From Stenotrophomonas maltophilia (GTDB lineage Bacteria > Pseudomonadota > Gammaproteobacteria > Xanthomonadales > Xanthomonadaceae), in NCBI RefSeq assembly GCF_025642255.1, contig NZ_CP106759.1, positions 3,313,501 to 3,377,500 on the forward strand: a stretch of 64,000 bases of DNA. The letters run 5' to 3'. The notes under the pieces are model-generated. The model was not told where the DNA came from and did not search any database. It worked only from the letters and a program-made list of their open reading frames with translations. This document shows, piece by piece, positions 1 to 10,340 of the stretch. Made by a program: the position numbers and the translations under genes. How positions within the stretch are numbered: position 1 is the first letter of the stretch; the number at the start of each line of letters is the position of its first letter.

Positions 1-593
1 CGGCGCAGGCGGCTGGCGGTGAAGATCGCGCACAGCTCGTCCACGGCGGTGTCGAACACCTCGTTGACGATGACGTAGTCGAACTCATTGAAGTGCAGCA
101 TCTCGTCGCGGGCGGCGCCCAGGCGCTGGGCGATCACCGCCTCGCTGTCCTGCCCACGCTTGCGCATGCGGTCCTGCAGGGCCTGCTTGGACGGCGGCAG
201 GATGAACACGGTGACCGTGCCCGGTACCAGCTGCCGGACCTGCTGCGCGCCCTGCCAGTCGATCTCCAGCAGCACATCCTGGCCGGCCGCCAGCTGCGGT
301 TCCACCGACTGCCGCGCCGTGCCCTTCCAGTCTCCGTGCACCCATGCATGCTCGAAGAAGTCGCCCGCAGCAATCATCTGCTCGAACTTCTCTGCGGTGA
401 CGAAGTGATAGTGCTCACCGTTCACTTCACCCGGCCGCATGGCCCGCGAAGTGAAGGAGATCGACAGGGCGATCTGCGGGTCGCGGGCCAGCGTCGCGTT
501 GACGATGCTGCTCTTGCCGGCGCCTGAAGGGGCGGCAACGATGTACAGCGTGCCGCGCGCGATGGTGGCCGACGGGGTGGACGGGGCGCTCAT
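1..593 (-). CDS. gmk: Guanylate kinase (C-terminal end cut off by window edge)
   Basis: Phosphorylates GMP to GDP with ATP in the cytoplasm, an essential purine salvage and synthesis step. The protein starts MSAPSTPSATIARGTLYIVA and carries the P-loop APSGAGKSS near residues 21-29. The GMP-binding region follows (SISFTSRAMRPGEVNGEHY), then a lid region with EIDWQG. About 197 residues are visible of a family that is usually 200-210 long, so only a few C-terminal residues are missing. The start at 593 is the first ATG before the conserved N-terminus. In most gammaproteobacteria yicC lies directly upstream of gmk. Here yicC is 11 kb away, with the selenocysteine block in between. Confidence 0.96.
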   Translation of the reverse strand, partial: MSAPSTPSATIARGTLYIVAAPSGAGKSSIVNATLARDPQIALSISFTSRAMRPGEVNGEHYHFVTAEKFEQMIAAGDFFEHAWVHGDWKGTARQSVEPQLAAGQDVLLEIDWQGAQQVRQLVPGTVTVFILPPSKQALQDRMRKRGQDSEAVIAQRLGAARDEMLHFNEFDYVIVNEVFDTAVDELCAIFTASRLR

Positions 594-945
594 GCACGGA
601 ACCCAACTGGTTGATTTCGCAAAATTTTTCCTCGATGTTCCAGACGTGGCGCGGAGGATCGCGCCAGGACGGCAGGGACTGCGCGGAACATCCTGGAACC
701 AGGCCCGGCAGACGGCTCCCCGGGGTGCGGGCACGCAACTTTACCAGAGCGGCCCCTCCGCGCGCCCGGCCACACCCGGGCCGGCCTTGTGCCACATGGG
801 CATGCGGGGGGCTGTGCTATAACCGGGGCATTGCGGTCGTTCCCGGAAAGACGCTCGCGGCATGCTGGCGGTTCTCCCCTTCGACGGCCGTACCCACCGA
901 CAGCCCGGAGGCCTGCACGCCTCCCCGCCATCCAAGGAGAACGGC
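594..945. other. Intergenic region between divergent gmk and fdnG
   Basis: This 352-base stretch separates gmk (minus) from fdnG (plus) and must hold promoters for both. Next to gmk it is locally AT-rich (about 612-632). On the fdnG side an extended -10-like hexamer is seen at 818-823. I see no coding frame that looks real and no SMAG palindrome. If the selenocysteine block was inserted here, its left junction should lie in this stretch, but no direct repeat or att-like site is obvious. Confidence 0.6.
812..823 (+). promoter_or_regulatory. Possible extended -10 promoter element for the fdn operon
   Basis: The sequence TGTGCTATAAC ends at 823 and reads as an extended -10 (TGTGC then TATAAC at 818-823). 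It lies 123 bases upstream of the fdnG start. No good -35 hexamer is found at 17 bases, so the assignment is weak. FNR or NarL-like control is expected from E. coli fdn, but I cannot point to a convincing site. Confidence 0.3.
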
Positions 946-3900
946 ATGCCCTCGATGAGTCGCCGCCAGTTCCTGAAGGTCACCGGGACAACCCTGGTGG
1001 GCTCCAGCCTGGCCCTGATGGGCTTCGCGCCCGGCATCGCGCTCGCGGAGGTGCGGCAGTACAAGCTGACCCGCGCCACCGAGACCCGCAACACCTGTAC
1101 GTACTGTTCGGTGGCCTGCGGCATCCTGATGTACAGCCTCGGCGATGGCGCCAAGAACGCCGAGCCGAGCATCTTCCACATCGAGGGCGACCCGGACCAT
1201 CCGGTCAACCGCGGCACGCTGTGCCCGAAGGGCGCCGGCCTGGCCGACATCATCCACAGCAAATCGCGCCTGCTCTACCCGGAATACCGTGCACCGGGTA
1301 CGAACGAATGGAAGCGCCTGAGCTGGGACGACGCTCTGGACCGCATCGCGCGGCTGATGAAGGAAGACCGCGACGCCAACTTCGTGCAGAAAAACGAGGC
1401 GGGGCAGACGGTCAACCGCTGGCTGACCACGGGCATGCTGGCGGCCTCGGCCACCAGCAATGAAACCGCGGTGTTGACCCACAAGGTCGTCCGCTCGCTT
1501 GGAATGCTCGCATTCGACAACCAGGCACGTGTCTGACACGGCCCGACGGTGGCAGGTCTTGCCCCGACGCTAGGCCGAGGTGCGATGACGAATCACTGGG
1601 TCGACATCAAGAATGCCGACCTGATCCTGATCATGGGTGGCAATGCCGCCGAGGCACACCCGTGCGGGTTCAAATGGGTGACCGAGGCCAAGGCACACAA
1701 CAAGGCCCGCCTGATCGTCATCGATCCACGCTTCAACCGCTCGGCCGCGGTGGCCGATGTCTACGCGCCGATCCGCACCGGCACCGACATCGTGTTCCTG
1801 GGTGGCCTGATCAACTACCTGCTGGCCGAGGACCGCATCCAGCACGAGTACGTGCTGAACTACACCGACATGTCGTTCCTGGTGAAGGACGAATTCGCCT
1901 TCACCGACGGCCTGTACTCGGGCTATGACCCGCAGAAGCGCAGCTACGACCGCTCCAGCTGGGACTACCTGTATGGCGACGACGGTTACGTACGCAGCGA
2001 CCCGACCCTGAAGGACCCGCGCTGCGTCTACAACCTGCTCAAGCAGCACTACGCACGCTATACCGTGGAGATGGTCGAACGCATCTGCGGTACGCCCGCC
2101 GACAGCATCCGCCAGATATGGGACATGATCGCGTCCACCGCCGGCAAGGACAAGGCGATGACCATCCTGTACGCGCTGGGCTGGACGCAGCACTCCGTCG
2201 GTGCGCAGAACGTGCGCGCCGGCACGATGGTGCAGCTGCTGCTGGGCAACATCGGCGTGGCCGGCGGCGGCATGAACGCCCTGCGTGGGCATTCCAACAT
2301 CCAGGGCCTGACCGACATCGGCCTGATGTCCGACCTGCTGCCGGGCTACCTGACACTGCCCAGGCAGGACGAGCAGGACTACAACGCCTACATCGCCAAG
2401 CGCACGCAGAAGCCGCTGCGCGCCAACCAGATGTCGTTCTGGCAGAACTACCCGAAGTTCCATGTCAGTCTGATGAAGTCGTGGTGGGGCGATGCCGCCA
2501 CCGCCGACAACAACTGGTGCTTCGATCACCTGCCCAAGCTCGACAAGCCCTACGACATGCTGCAGGCCTACGAGCTGATGAACGAAGGCAGGATCCATGG
2601 CTACATCTGCCAGGGCTTCAACCCGCTGGCCTCGGCACCGAACAAGGGCAAGCTGATCAGCGCGTTCTCCAAGCTGAAGTTCATGGTCAGCATGGACCCG
2701 CTGGAAACCGAAACGATCGCCTTCTGGCAGAACCATGGCGCACTGAACGACGTCGACCCGAGCACCATCCAGACCGAAGTGTTCCGCCTGCCGACCACCT
2801 CGTTCGCCGAGGAGAACGGCGCGGTGGTGAACTCCTCGCGCTGGCTGCAATGGCACTGGAAGGGCGCCAACGCACCGGGCGAAGCGCGCAGCGACATCGA
2901 GATCATGTCCGAGCTGTTCCACCGCATCAAGGCGCTGTACGAGAAGGACGGCGGCGCGTGGTGGGAGCCGGTGCGCGACCTCGCCTGGAATTACGCCGAC
3001 CCGAAACTGCCGACGCCGGAAGAACTGGCGATGGAGTACAACGGCAAGGCCCTGGTGGATGTGTTCGATCCGAAGGACCCGACCCGGCTGGTGCGCAAGG
3101 CCGGCGAACAGCTGGCCGCGTTCGGCGACCTGCGCGACGACGGCAGCACGTCTTCCGGCTGCTGGATCTACATCGGTGCGTGGGGGCCGACCGGCAACAT
3201 GATGGCACGGCGCGACAACAGCGATCCCACCGGTATCGGCAACACGCTGGGCTGGGCCTGGGCGTGGCCCGCCAACCGCCGCGTGATGTACAACCGCGCC
3301 TCGTGCGACGTCGCCGGGCAGCCGTTCGATCCACGACGCACCCTGCTCGCCTGGAACGGCAGGAACTGGGGCAACATCGACGTGCCCGACTTCAAGGCCG
3401 ATGAAGACCCGGCCGGCGGGATGGGCCCGTTCATCATGAACCCCGAGGGCATCGCCCGCTTCTTCGCCAAGGCCGGCATGGCCGAAGGCCCGTTCCCGGA
3501 ACACTACGAGCCCTTCGACACGCCGTTGCGCAGCAACCCGCTGAGCCCGGGCCAGGCGCTGACGCTGAACAATCCGGCCGCGCGCGTGTTCGACAGCGAC
3601 CGCGCGCAGATCGGCTCGCCGGACGAGTTCCCGCACGTGGCCACCACCTACCGGCTGACCGAGCATTTCCACTTCTGGACCAAGCACGGCAAGCTCAACG
3701 CCATCATCCAGCCGGAGCAGTTCGTCGAGATCGGCGCAGCCCTGGCCGAAGAGCTGGGCATCGGCAACGGCAGTCGCGTGCGGGTCAGCTCCAAGCGTGG
3801 CCACATCGAAGCCGTAGCGATGGTGACCAAGCGCATCAAGGCACTGCAGATCGATGGCAGGACGGTGCACCAGGTGGGCGTGCCGATCCACTGGGGCTTC

Positions 3901-4014
3901 CTGGGTGCTGCCAAGCCCGGTTACATCGCCAATACGCTGACCAACGCCATCGGTGACGGCAATTCGCAGACGCCTGAATCGAAGTGCATCCTGGTCAAGG
4001 TCGAGAAGGTGTAG
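946..4014 (+). CDS. fdnG: Formate dehydrogenase-N/O alpha subunit, selenoprotein with in-frame UGA
   Basis: Catalytic molybdopterin subunit of a membrane-bound respiratory formate dehydrogenase, which oxidises formate to CO2 on the periplasmic side. It has 1022 residues when the TGA at 1534-1536 is read as selenocysteine 197, and E. coli FdnG is of similar size with U196. The twin-arginine signal SRRQFLK (residues 5-11) is followed by a hydrophobic stretch. An Fe-S cluster is bound by Cys51, Cys54, Cys58 and Cys93. The UGA sits in [16 protein letters not shown], which matches the FdnG/FdoG active site, and both halves match the family over their whole length. An AAGGAGA ribosome site at 934-940 supports the ATG at 946. 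An automatic gene caller that stops at UGA will split this gene in two. Confidence 0.97.
1534..1566 (+). promoter_or_regulatory. UGA selenocysteine codon and bacterial SECIS hairpin
   Basis: The UGA is at 1534-1536. Ten bases downstream lies a hairpin: CGG (1547-1549), an unpaired T (1550), GGCA (1551-1554), loop GGTCT (1555-1559), TGCC (1560-1563), CCG (1564-1566). The GGUCU apical loop and the single bulged U below the upper stem are the features that SelB recognises in E. coli fdhF and fdnG messages. The hairpin lies inside the coding sequence, as bacterial SECIS elements do. SelB, encoded at 8263-10194, is the expected ligand. Confidence 0.93.
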
Positions 4015-4024
4015 GAGACACGCC

Positions 4025-4942
4025 ATGTCACTGCAATCGCTGGACATCATCCGCCGCTCGGCCACCACCACGCCCTCGCCGCAGGCGCGCGGTGCCCACA
4101 CCGGACAGGTCGCCAAACTGATCGACGTGAGCAAGTGCATCGGCTGCAAGGCCTGCCAGGTCGCCTGCATGGAGTGGAACGACCTGCGCGACGAGGTCGG
4201 CAGCTGCGTCGGCAGCTATGACAACCCGCCGGACCTGAGCGACCAGTCGTGGACGGTCATGAAGTTCCGCGAGTACGAGGACGAGAAGGGCAAGCTGGAG
4301 TGGCTGATCCGCAAGGAGGGCTGCATGCACTGCAGCGACCCGGGCTGCCTGAAAGCCTGCCCGTCGCCGGGCGCGATCATCCAGTACGCCAACGGCATCG
4401 TCGATTTCCAGGAGGAGAACTGCATCGGCTGCGGCTACTGCGTGACCGGCTGCCCGTTCGACGTGCCGCGGATCTCAAAGAAGGACCACAAGGCCTACAA
4501 GTGCACGCTGTGCTCGGACCGCGTGGCCGTGGGCCAGGAGCCGGCGTGCGTAAAGACCTGCCCGACCGGGGCGATCACGTTCGGCAGCAAGCAGGCGATG
4601 ACCGAGCATGCCGCCGGCCGCGTCGAGGACCTGAAGTCACGCGGCTACGGGAATGCCGGGCTGTACGACCCGCAGGGCGTCGGTGGCACCCACGTGATGT
4701 ACGTGCTGCAGCACGTGGACAAGCCGGAGCTGTACGCCGACCTGCCCAAGGACCCGCGCATCAGCCCCATGGTCGAGGTCTGGAAGGGGGTGGCCAAGCC
4801 GCTGGGCGTGCTGGCAATCGCCGCGACAGCCTTCGTGGGCTTCCTGCACTACATCGGCATCGGCCGCAACACGGTCAACGATGAGGAGGAAGAGCAGGCC
4901 GAGCACGAAGCAAAGAAGATCGAAGAGGAGCAGCGGCCATGA
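4025..4942 (+). CDS. fdnH: Formate dehydrogenase-N/O beta subunit, four-cluster ferredoxin-like
   Basis: Carries electrons from the alpha subunit to the membrane cytochrome through four [4Fe-4S] clusters. The 305-residue protein has the first cluster motif at Cys38, Cys41, Cys44 and Cys48 ([11 protein letters not shown]). Further cysteine groups are [30 protein letters not shown] and KCTLCSDRV...ACVKTCP. A single membrane anchor ([20 protein letters not shown]) lies near the C-terminus, and the tail after it is rich in Glu. The start at 4025 is 10 bases after fdnG and gives the usual FdnH/FdoH N-terminus, whereas an upstream in-frame ATG would lie inside fdnG. The stop overlaps the fdnI start (ATGA at 4939). 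Confidence 0.95.
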   Translation: MSLQSLDIIRRSATTTPSPQARGAHTGQVAKLIDVSKCIGCKACQVACMEWNDLRDEVGSCVGSYDNPPDLSDQSWTVMKFREYEDEKGKLEWLIRKEGCMHCSDPGCLKACPSPGAIIQYANGIVDFQEENCIGCGYCVTGCPFDVPRISKKDHKAYKCTLCSDRVAVGQEPACVKTCPTGAITFGSKQAMTEHAAGRVEDLKSRGYGNAGLYDPQGVGGTHVMYVLQHVDKPELYADLPKDPRISPMVEVWKGVAKPLGVLAIAATAFVGFLHYIGIGRNTVNDEEEEQAEHEAKKIEEEQRP

Positions 4943-5586
4943 AGTACGCCCCGCACCCCCGCCAGATCGTGCGCTACCGCGCTCCGACCCGCATCAACCA
5001 CTGGATCGTGGCGATCTGCTTCGTGCTGACCGCGCTGTCCGGCCTGGCCCTGTTCCACCCTGCGCTGTTCCCGTTGACGGCGCTGTTCGGTGGCGGGCCG
5101 TGGACACGCATCCTGCATCCCTTCGTCGGCCTGGCCATGGTGGTGGGCTTCGCCCTGCTCGCCTTGCGCATGTGGCGTGACAACCTGCCTACCGCCGACG
5201 ACCGCGCGTGGCTGCGCGGCATGCGCGAAGTGCTGCGCAACGAGGATGAGACACTGCCACCGGTTGGCCGCTTCAACGCCGGCCAGAAACTGCTGTTCTG
5301 GGCGATCATCGGCTGCCTTTCAGCGTTGCTGCTGACCGGCTTCGTGATCTGGCGGCAGTATTTCAGCCATCTGTTCCCGATCGGCGTGATCCGTTTTTCG
5401 GTGCTGGTGCACGCACTGTTTGGCTGGGTACTGGTATGCGCCATCGTGGTGCACATCTATGCCGCGATCTGGATCAAGGGTTCGGTGCGCGCGATGACCC
5501 AGGGCAAGGTGACCTATGGGTGGGCCTACAAGCACCATCGGCAGTGGTTCAGGGACATCCTGCGCGGGCGGCGCGGAGAGGGGTAA
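4939..5586 (+). CDS. fdnI: Formate dehydrogenase-N/O gamma subunit, cytochrome b556
   Basis: Membrane cytochrome b that takes electrons from the beta subunit and reduces quinone. The 215-residue protein has four hydrophobic segments, the first in [20 protein letters not shown]. Histidines suited to ligate two b hemes occur in the first segment (NHW), in segment two (ILHPFVG) and in segment four ([12 protein letters not shown]). Its length matches E. coli FdnI/FdoI (about 211-217). It is translationally coupled to fdnH by an ATGA overlap. The next gene, fdhE, starts after a 267-base gap filled with repeats, so transcription may weaken there. Confidence 0.94.
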   Translation: MKYAPHPRQIVRYRAPTRINHWIVAICFVLTALSGLALFHPALFPLTALFGGGPWTRILHPFVGLAMVVGFALLALRMWRDNLPTADDRAWLRGMREVLRNEDETLPPVGRFNAGQKLLFWAIIGCLSALLLTGFVIWRQYFSHLFPIGVIRFSVLVHALFGWVLVCAIVVHIYAAIWIKGSVRAMTQGKVTYGWAYKHHRQWFRDILRGRRGEG

Positions 5587-5588
5587 CG

Positions 5589-5636
5589 GCAGGGCCTGCG
5601 GCCCTGCACCCGCCGGATCAACGTCAACGTCAACGT
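5589..5636. repeat. Hairpin plus CAACGT hexamer tandem repeat
   Basis: A perfect hairpin of 8-base arms (GCAGGGCC, TGC loop, GGCCCTGC, 5589-5607) is followed by three tandem CAACGT units (5619-5636). The hairpin lies directly after the fdnI stop and could slow or end transcription, although it lacks a T-run. A similar hairpin (GCAGGGCT-gca-AGCCCTGC) next to another low-complexity stretch occurs near 20117, so this seems to be a dispersed module. Confidence 0.6.
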
Positions 5637-5687
5637 CAAAAGCAGGTTGCCGCCGGATGGCGGGGTGGGTCCCGCTGCTGTTGGTGG

Positions 5688-5707
5688 GTGTCGACCTTGG
5701 TCGACAC
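5688..5707. repeat. GTGTCGACC/GGTCGACAC palindrome
   Basis: A 20-base perfect inverted repeat with 9-base arms and a TT centre. The same arms with an AA centre occur at 19914-19933. Other palindromes in the window share this layout (GTGCCAACC at 28492, GTGCGGACC at 47280), so this is a recurring short intergenic hairpin family. Confidence 0.7.
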
Positions 5708-5726
5708 GATGAACACGGCAACAACC

Positions 5727-5777
5727 AATGGGGTCAGATCCGTTTTCCAGAGGAAGACGGATCTGACCCCGACCTTT
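5727..5777. repeat. GGGGTCAGATCC inverted repeat
   Basis: The arms GGGGTCAGATCCGT and ACGGATCTGACCCC face each other across about 13 bases. A second copy of this family is at 25303-25342, and a half copy (GGGGTCAGA) is at about 40233. The hairpin lies between fdnI and fdhE and would form in the operon transcript. Confidence 0.75.
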
Positions 5778-5853
5778 CAGATGGCCGGCAACACGCTGGA
5801 CGCCAGCGTCGACAACGGCGAGGATGGAGACTGGTTCTTCCGGCTGGCCCCGC

Positions 5854-6837
5854 ATGGCGCAACGCATCCTTGAACCCGGTGAGATCGAGACGCTGGCCTC
5901 GCGCGATGTCCCGCGCATCATCCTGCCGGATATCGCCTCGCTGTTCGGCGGACGTGCGGACCGGCTGCGCAGCCTGGCCGGACGCAGTGCCATCGGTGGC
6001 TACCTGCAGCTGCTGGCGGCACTGGCCGATGCACAACAGGCGCTGCTGGACGAACTGACGCCGCAGCAACGCGAAGCGCTGCAGGCGCAGGCCCGCGCGC
6101 AGCAGTCGAGCGCGGCGGCCAGCGCCGGCATGCCATTGCGGCCCGCCAACACGCTTCAGCTCGATGGCCGATGGCGCGACTGGTTGCGCGCGCTGTGCCG
6201 GCACTGCGCCGATGAAGCCGGGCTGCCTGTGGAGACCCGACAGGAACTGCAACGGGTTGCCGCGGCCGCTGACACCTGGCTGGATGCACAGGCGCATGCG
6301 GTGCTTGAGCGCGACGACGCACCGTCGGTGGACGCGGTCGCTGCCCTGCTGGTGATGAACGCGCTGCAGGTGTACTGGGCCGTACTCGCGGCCAGCTTCC
6401 GCCCCACCGACCTGAAACCGCTTGCCGATGCACCCGGGCTGTGCCCGCTGTGCGGCTCGTTGCCGGTGGCCAGTGTGGTGCAGGCGCGCCCACCCTACGC
6501 CTCCTACCGCTATCTGTCGTGCTCGCTGTGCGCCTGCCAGTGGCACTACGTGCGCGTGCAGTGCAGCCAATGCGGCGCGGCCGGCAAGGACATCGCCTAT
6601 CGCGCACTGGCCGAGGTCGACGGCGATGCAGGCGAGGTGGTGCGTGAAGGCGCGATCCGTGCCGAGACCTGCGAGCACTGCCACAGCTACCGCAAGATCC
6701 TGTACATGGAGAAGGATCCGGCGCTGGAGCCGGTCGCCGACGACCTCGGCACCCTGGCGCTGGATCTGTTGCTGGGCGAGGAAGGCTACATGCGCGCCAG
6801 CCAGAATCCGCTGCTCTGGCAGTCCGACGGCGACTGA
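5854..6837 (+). CDS. fdhE: Formate dehydrogenase accessory protein FdhE
   Basis: Cytoplasmic rubredoxin-like protein needed for maturation of membrane formate dehydrogenases before Tat export. The 327-residue product starts [14 protein letters not shown]. Its C-terminal half carries paired cysteines: CPLC, CSLC, CSQC and CEHC, each CxxC, as in E. coli FdhE (309 residues). The ATG at 5854 is preferred because an in-frame ATG at 5824 adds ten residues with no family character. selA begins 4 bases after the stop, so fdhE and selA are probably co-transcribed. Confidence 0.93.
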   Translation: MAQRILEPGEIETLASRDVPRIILPDIASLFGGRADRLRSLAGRSAIGGYLQLLAALADAQQALLDELTPQQREALQAQARAQQSSAAASAGMPLRPANTLQLDGRWRDWLRALCRHCADEAGLPVETRQELQRVAAAADTWLDAQAHAVLERDDAPSVDAVAALLVMNALQVYWAVLAASFRPTDLKPLADAPGLCPLCGSLPVASVVQARPPYASYRYLSCSLCACQWHYVRVQCSQCGAAGKDIAYRALAEVDGDAGEVVREGAIRAETCEHCHSYRKILYMEKDPALEPVADDLGTLALDLLLGEEGYMRASQNPLLWQSDGD

Positions 6838-6841
6838 ACCG

Positions 6842-8266
6842 ATGCCTCGCGTGCACGCCCCCACCGCCCCGGCCAGCGCCCTGCCCTCGCTGGACCGCCT
6901 GCTGCGCCTGCCGGCGTTGTCGACGCTGATCAGGGACCACGGCCGCAGCCGCATCGCCCATCTGCTGCGCGAGCACGTGCAGGGGTTGCGCGAGCGCAGC
7001 GGCCGCGGCCAGCTGTCACCCGAACAGCTGCAGCGGGCCGTCGCGGAACCCGGCGTGGTCGCGGCCCTGCAGTCGGCGCTGGCAGCCGATGCACGCCTGG
7101 ATCTGCAGCCGGTATTCAACCTCACCGGCACGGTGCTGCATACGAATCTCGGCCGCGCGCTGTTGCCGGACGCGGCGGTACGCGCAGTGACCCGCGCGAT
7201 GACTGCGCCGGTGGATCTGGAATTCGACATCGCCCTGGGCCGACGGGGCGACCGCGATGCGCGCGTGCGGGCACTGGTCTGCGAACTGACCGGCGCCGAA
7301 GCAGCGACCGTGGTCAACAACAACGCAGCAGCAGTCCTGTTGCTGCTCAACAGCCTGGCCAATCGCCGCGAGGTAGTCGTGTCGCGGGGCGAACTGGTGG
7401 AAATCGGCGGCGCCTTCCGCATTCCCGATGTAATGCGCAGCGCCGGTGCGCGGCTGCGCGAAGTGGGCACCACCAACCGCACCCATCCGGCCGACTTCGA
7501 CAGCGCCATCGGCACGCGCACCGCGCTGCTGATGGAAGTGCACGCCAGCAACTACGCCATCACCGGCTTCACCGCCAAGGTCGATACTGCACGGATGGCA
7601 TCGATCGCGCACGGGCACGGGCTGCCACTGGCGGTGGACCTTGGCAGTGGCAGCCTGTGCGACCTGTCTGCCCACGGTCTGCCGCGCGAACCTACAGTGC
7701 AGGAGACGCTGGCGGCGGGCGCCGACCTGGTCTCGTTCAGCGGCGACAAGCTGCTCGGTGGACCGCAGGCCGGGATCATTGCCGGCCGCGCCGACCTCAT
7801 CGCACGCATCAACCGCAATCCGCTCAAGCGCGCCCTGCGTATGGACAAGATGGGCCTGGCCGCGCTGGAAGCGGTACTGGCGCTGTACCGCGAACCGGAA
7901 CTGCTGCCGCAGCGGCTGCCGACCCTGCGCACGCTGTCCCGCGAACAGGGAGACATCCATGCGCAGGCACAGCGCCTGCTGCCTTCCGTGCAGCAGGCGC
8001 TGGCCGCGCATTACGCGGTTGAAGCGGTGCCGATGTACAGCCAGGTCGGCAGTGGCGCGCAGCCACAGGCGCAACTGGCCAGCGCCGGCCTGCGCATCCG
8101 CGTCGCTGCAGCTGCCGGGTTGGACCGTCTGGCCAAGCGCCTGCGCGGCCTGCCACGGCCGGTGCTCGGGCGCATTGCCGAGGATGCGCTGTGGCTTGAT
8201 CTGCGCGGGCTTGAGTACGGGGATGAGGCTGCTTTCCTCGCCCAGTGGAGCGCGCTGCAGGCATGA
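6842..8266 (+). CDS. selA: L-seryl-tRNA(Sec) selenium transferase
   Basis: PLP enzyme that converts seryl-tRNA(Sec) to selenocysteinyl-tRNA(Sec) with selenophosphate. The protein has 474 residues (E. coli 463). The N-terminal domain is recognisable by [10 protein letters not shown], and the core by [17 protein letters not shown] and [14 protein letters not shown]. The PLP-binding lysine is Lys303 in [14 protein letters not shown]. The start at 6842 follows fdhE by 4 bases, and the longer frame upstream lies inside fdhE. The stop overlaps selB (ATGA at 8263). Confidence 0.96.
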   Translation: MPRVHAPTAPASALPSLDRLLRLPALSTLIRDHGRSRIAHLLREHVQGLRERSGRGQLSPEQLQRAVAEPGVVAALQSALAADARLDLQPVFNLTGTVLHTNLGRALLPDAAVRAVTRAMTAPVDLEFDIALGRRGDRDARVRALVCELTGAEAATVVNNNAAAVLLLLNSLANRREVVVSRGELVEIGGAFRIPDVMRSAGARLREVGTTNRTHPADFDSAIGTRTALLMEVHASNYAITGFTAKVDTARMASIAHGHGLPLAVDLGSGSLCDLSAHGLPREPTVQETLAAGADLVSFSGDKLLGGPQAGIIAGRADLIARINRNPLKRALRMDKMGLAALEAVLALYREPELLPQRLPTLRTLSREQGDIHAQAQRLLPSVQQALAAHYAVEAVPMYSQVGSGAQPQAQLASAGLRIRVAAAAGLDRLAKRLRGLPRPVLGRIAEDALWLDLRGLEYGDEAAFLAQWSALQA

Positions 8267-10194
8267 TCGTCGGTACCGCCGGGCATATCGACCATGGCAA
8301 GACCAGCCTGGTGCGGGCACTGACCGGCATCGAAACCGATCGCCTGCAGGAAGAGCGCGCGCGCGGCATCTCCATAGAACTGGGGTATGCCTATGTGCCG
8401 GTGGAGGCCGCACGCGCAGAGGGGTCTCCGGCGATGCTGGGCTTCGTCGATGTGCCGGGTCACGAGCGCTTCGTGCACACGATGGTGGCCGGTGCCACCG
8501 GCATCGATGTGGCGCTGCTGGTGATCGCCGCCGATGACGGCGTGATGCCGCAGACCCGTGAGCATCTGTCGATCCTGCAGCTGCTGGGTGTGGACCGCGC
8601 TGCAGTGGCATTGACCAAGATCGACCGTGTGGATGCGGCGCGCATTGCCGAGGCCGAAGCGGAGATCGTTGCCCTGCTGGCCGGTACACCGCTGCAGGGG
8701 TCTGCAGTATTCGCCTGCAACAGCACCGACAGCGCGGATGCCGGCATCCATGCGCTGCGCGCCCACCTGCATGCGTGGGCCGCCGCTAACGACAGCCGCC
8801 GGACGGCCCAGCGCCGCAGCGAGCTGTTCCGCATGCCGGTGGATCGCGTGTTCTCGCTGGCCGGTCACGGCACACTGGTCACCGGCGCGGTACAGGGCGG
8901 CGTGGCCGCGGTCGGCGCGCATCTGCAGTTGATGCCGACCGCCATCGACGTGCGCATCCGCAGCATCCATGCGCAGAACCAGGCCAGTGGACAGGCTGCC
9001 GCGGGACAGCGCTGTGCCCTGAACCTGGCCGCCATCGCCCGCGACGGCATCACCCGCGGCGACTGGATCGCCGATCCGCGCGCGCTGCAGGCCACCACCC
9101 GGGTCGACGTACGCCTTCGCCTTGCGGCACAGGTGCGGCCCCTGCGCGACTGGACACCGCTGCACATCCACTGGGGCACGATGCACCGGCAGGCCCATGT
9201 GGTGCTGCTGGAGGATGAAGACAGTGGCAACGGCCAGCTGGTGCAGCTGGTGTTCGATGCCCCGGTCTGCGCGATGTGCGGCGATCGCTTCATCGCCCGC
9301 GATTCGGCTGCAGCGCATACGCTGGGCGGCGGCACCGTGCTCGATCCCGATCCACCGCAACGACGTCGGCGCAGCCCGGCACGCCGGGCGTGGTTGGCAG
9401 CCCTTGAACAGCTCGCGGCCGGCGCCGGCGTCGGGCCGCTGCTGCAGCAGGCACCGGCCGGCATCGCGCTGGCCGCCCTGCAACGCTACTGCCGGCGTGA
9501 GGCCGCACAGATCGATCTCCCTGCAGATGCCCGGCGCATCGCCACCCGCGAGGACACGGTGATCATCCTCGCCTCGCACTGGCAGGCGCTGCGCGAACAG
9601 GTGATCCGCTCGCTGCATGACTGGCACGAGCGACGGCCGGACGAGCCCGGTGTCGACAGCGGGCGCCTGCAGCGCAGCACCCTGCCCGCGCTCTCGACCA
9701 GTCTCTGGAACGCACTGCTGCAGGACCTGTTCGACGATGGCGCGTTGCAGCGCGTGGGCGCGTGGTGGCGGCTGCCAGGCCACGACCATGCGCCGCCGGA
9801 ACGCGAGCGCGCGCTTCTCGAACGCGTGCTCCCACGTCTGGATGCCGGTGGTTTCGATCCGCCCTGGGTGCGCACGCTTGCGGCCGATCTCGGCTTCGCC
9901 GAGGAGGAGATGCGTGCGGTCCTGCGCCGCGCCGCAGCGCGCGGCGAGCTGTTCCAGGTGGTGCCGGACCTGTTCTACGCACCGGCCCGCATCGACGCGC
10001 TGGCGGCAACGGTCGCCCGGCTGTCACAGGCAACCGGCATGGTGGATGCTGCAGCATTCCGCGATGCCATCGGCCTGGGCCGCAAGCGCAGCATCCAGAT
10101 CTTGGAGTTCTTCAATCGCGTTGGCTACACTCGACGCGTCGGTGACCAGCATCGGCCGCGCGGCGACCTGCAATGGAACACCGCCCACGGATGA
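8263..10194 (+). CDS. selB: Selenocysteine-specific elongation factor
   Basis: GTPase that binds Sec-tRNA(Sec) and the SECIS hairpin and delivers selenocysteine at UGA. The 643-residue protein opens with [20 protein letters not shown] (G1 motif GHIDHGKT). DVPGHERF is the G3 motif and TKID the G4 motif. EF-Tu-like beta-barrel domains follow, then a long C-terminal part of winged-helix repeats that bind the mRNA hairpin. Length fits the family (E. coli 614). It overlaps selA by four bases and is followed by selC after 24 bases. Confidence 0.96.
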   Translation: MIVGTAGHIDHGKTSLVRALTGIETDRLQEERARGISIELGYAYVPVEAARAEGSPAMLGFVDVPGHERFVHTMVAGATGIDVALLVIAADDGVMPQTREHLSILQLLGVDRAAVALTKIDRVDAARIAEAEAEIVALLAGTPLQGSAVFACNSTDSADAGIHALRAHLHAWAAANDSRRTAQRRSELFRMPVDRVFSLAGHGTLVTGAVQGGVAAVGAHLQLMPTAIDVRIRSIHAQNQASGQAAAGQRCALNLAAIARDGITRGDWIADPRALQATTRVDVRLRLAAQVRPLRDWTPLHIHWGTMHRQAHVVLLEDEDSGNGQLVQLVFDAPVCAMCGDRFIARDSAAAHTLGGGTVLDPDPPQRRRRSPARRAWLAALEQLAAGAGVGPLLQQAPAGIALAALQRYCRREAAQIDLPADARRIATREDTVIILASHWQALREQVIRSLHDWHERRPDEPGVDSGRLQRSTLPALSTSLWNALLQDLFDDGALQRVGAWWRLPGHDHAPPERERALLERVLPRLDAGGFDPPWVRTLAADLGFAEEEMRAVLRRAAARGELFQVVPDLFYAPARIDALAATVARLSQATGMVDAAAFRDAIGLGRKRSIQILEFFNRVGYTRRVGDQHRPRGDLQWNTAHG

Positions 10195-10218
10195 CTGCAC
10201 CGGTACCGCCGTACCTTC

Positions 10219-10314
10219 GGAAGGCATGCGCATCCGGGCATGCGGCTGGGCTTCAAACCCAGCAGGGGGCGTCGATCGCTCCCTGGTAGGTTCGACTCCT
10301 GCTGCCTTCCGCCA
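10219..10314 (+). tRNA. selC: tRNA-Sec, anticodon TCA
   Basis: A 96-base tRNA with an encoded 3' GCCA. The acceptor stem has 8 pairs (GGAAGGCA with TGCCTTCC), as selenocysteine tRNAs do. The anticodon stem CTGGG/CCCAG (10246-10250 and 10258-10262) encloses loop CTTCAAA, with anticodon TCA at 10253-10255. A long variable arm follows, and the T arm contains GGTTCGACTCC. It lies between selB and selD, so the whole decoding set is contiguous. Confidence 0.97.
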
Positions 10315-10340
10315 TTCGTGTTCCTGCAGGAGATGCCGGC

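Noticed and set aside
1534..1536. The TGA in fdnG as a nonsense mutation or sequencing error
   Set aside because: The residue context matches the known selenocysteine site, a SECIS hairpin follows, and selA, selB, selC and selD are all present next to it.
1570..4170. An 866-codon open frame on the minus strand opposite fdnG
   Set aside because: It is the complement of a well-conserved gene in high-GC DNA, where antisense frames stay open by chance. Its translation has no recognisable domain.
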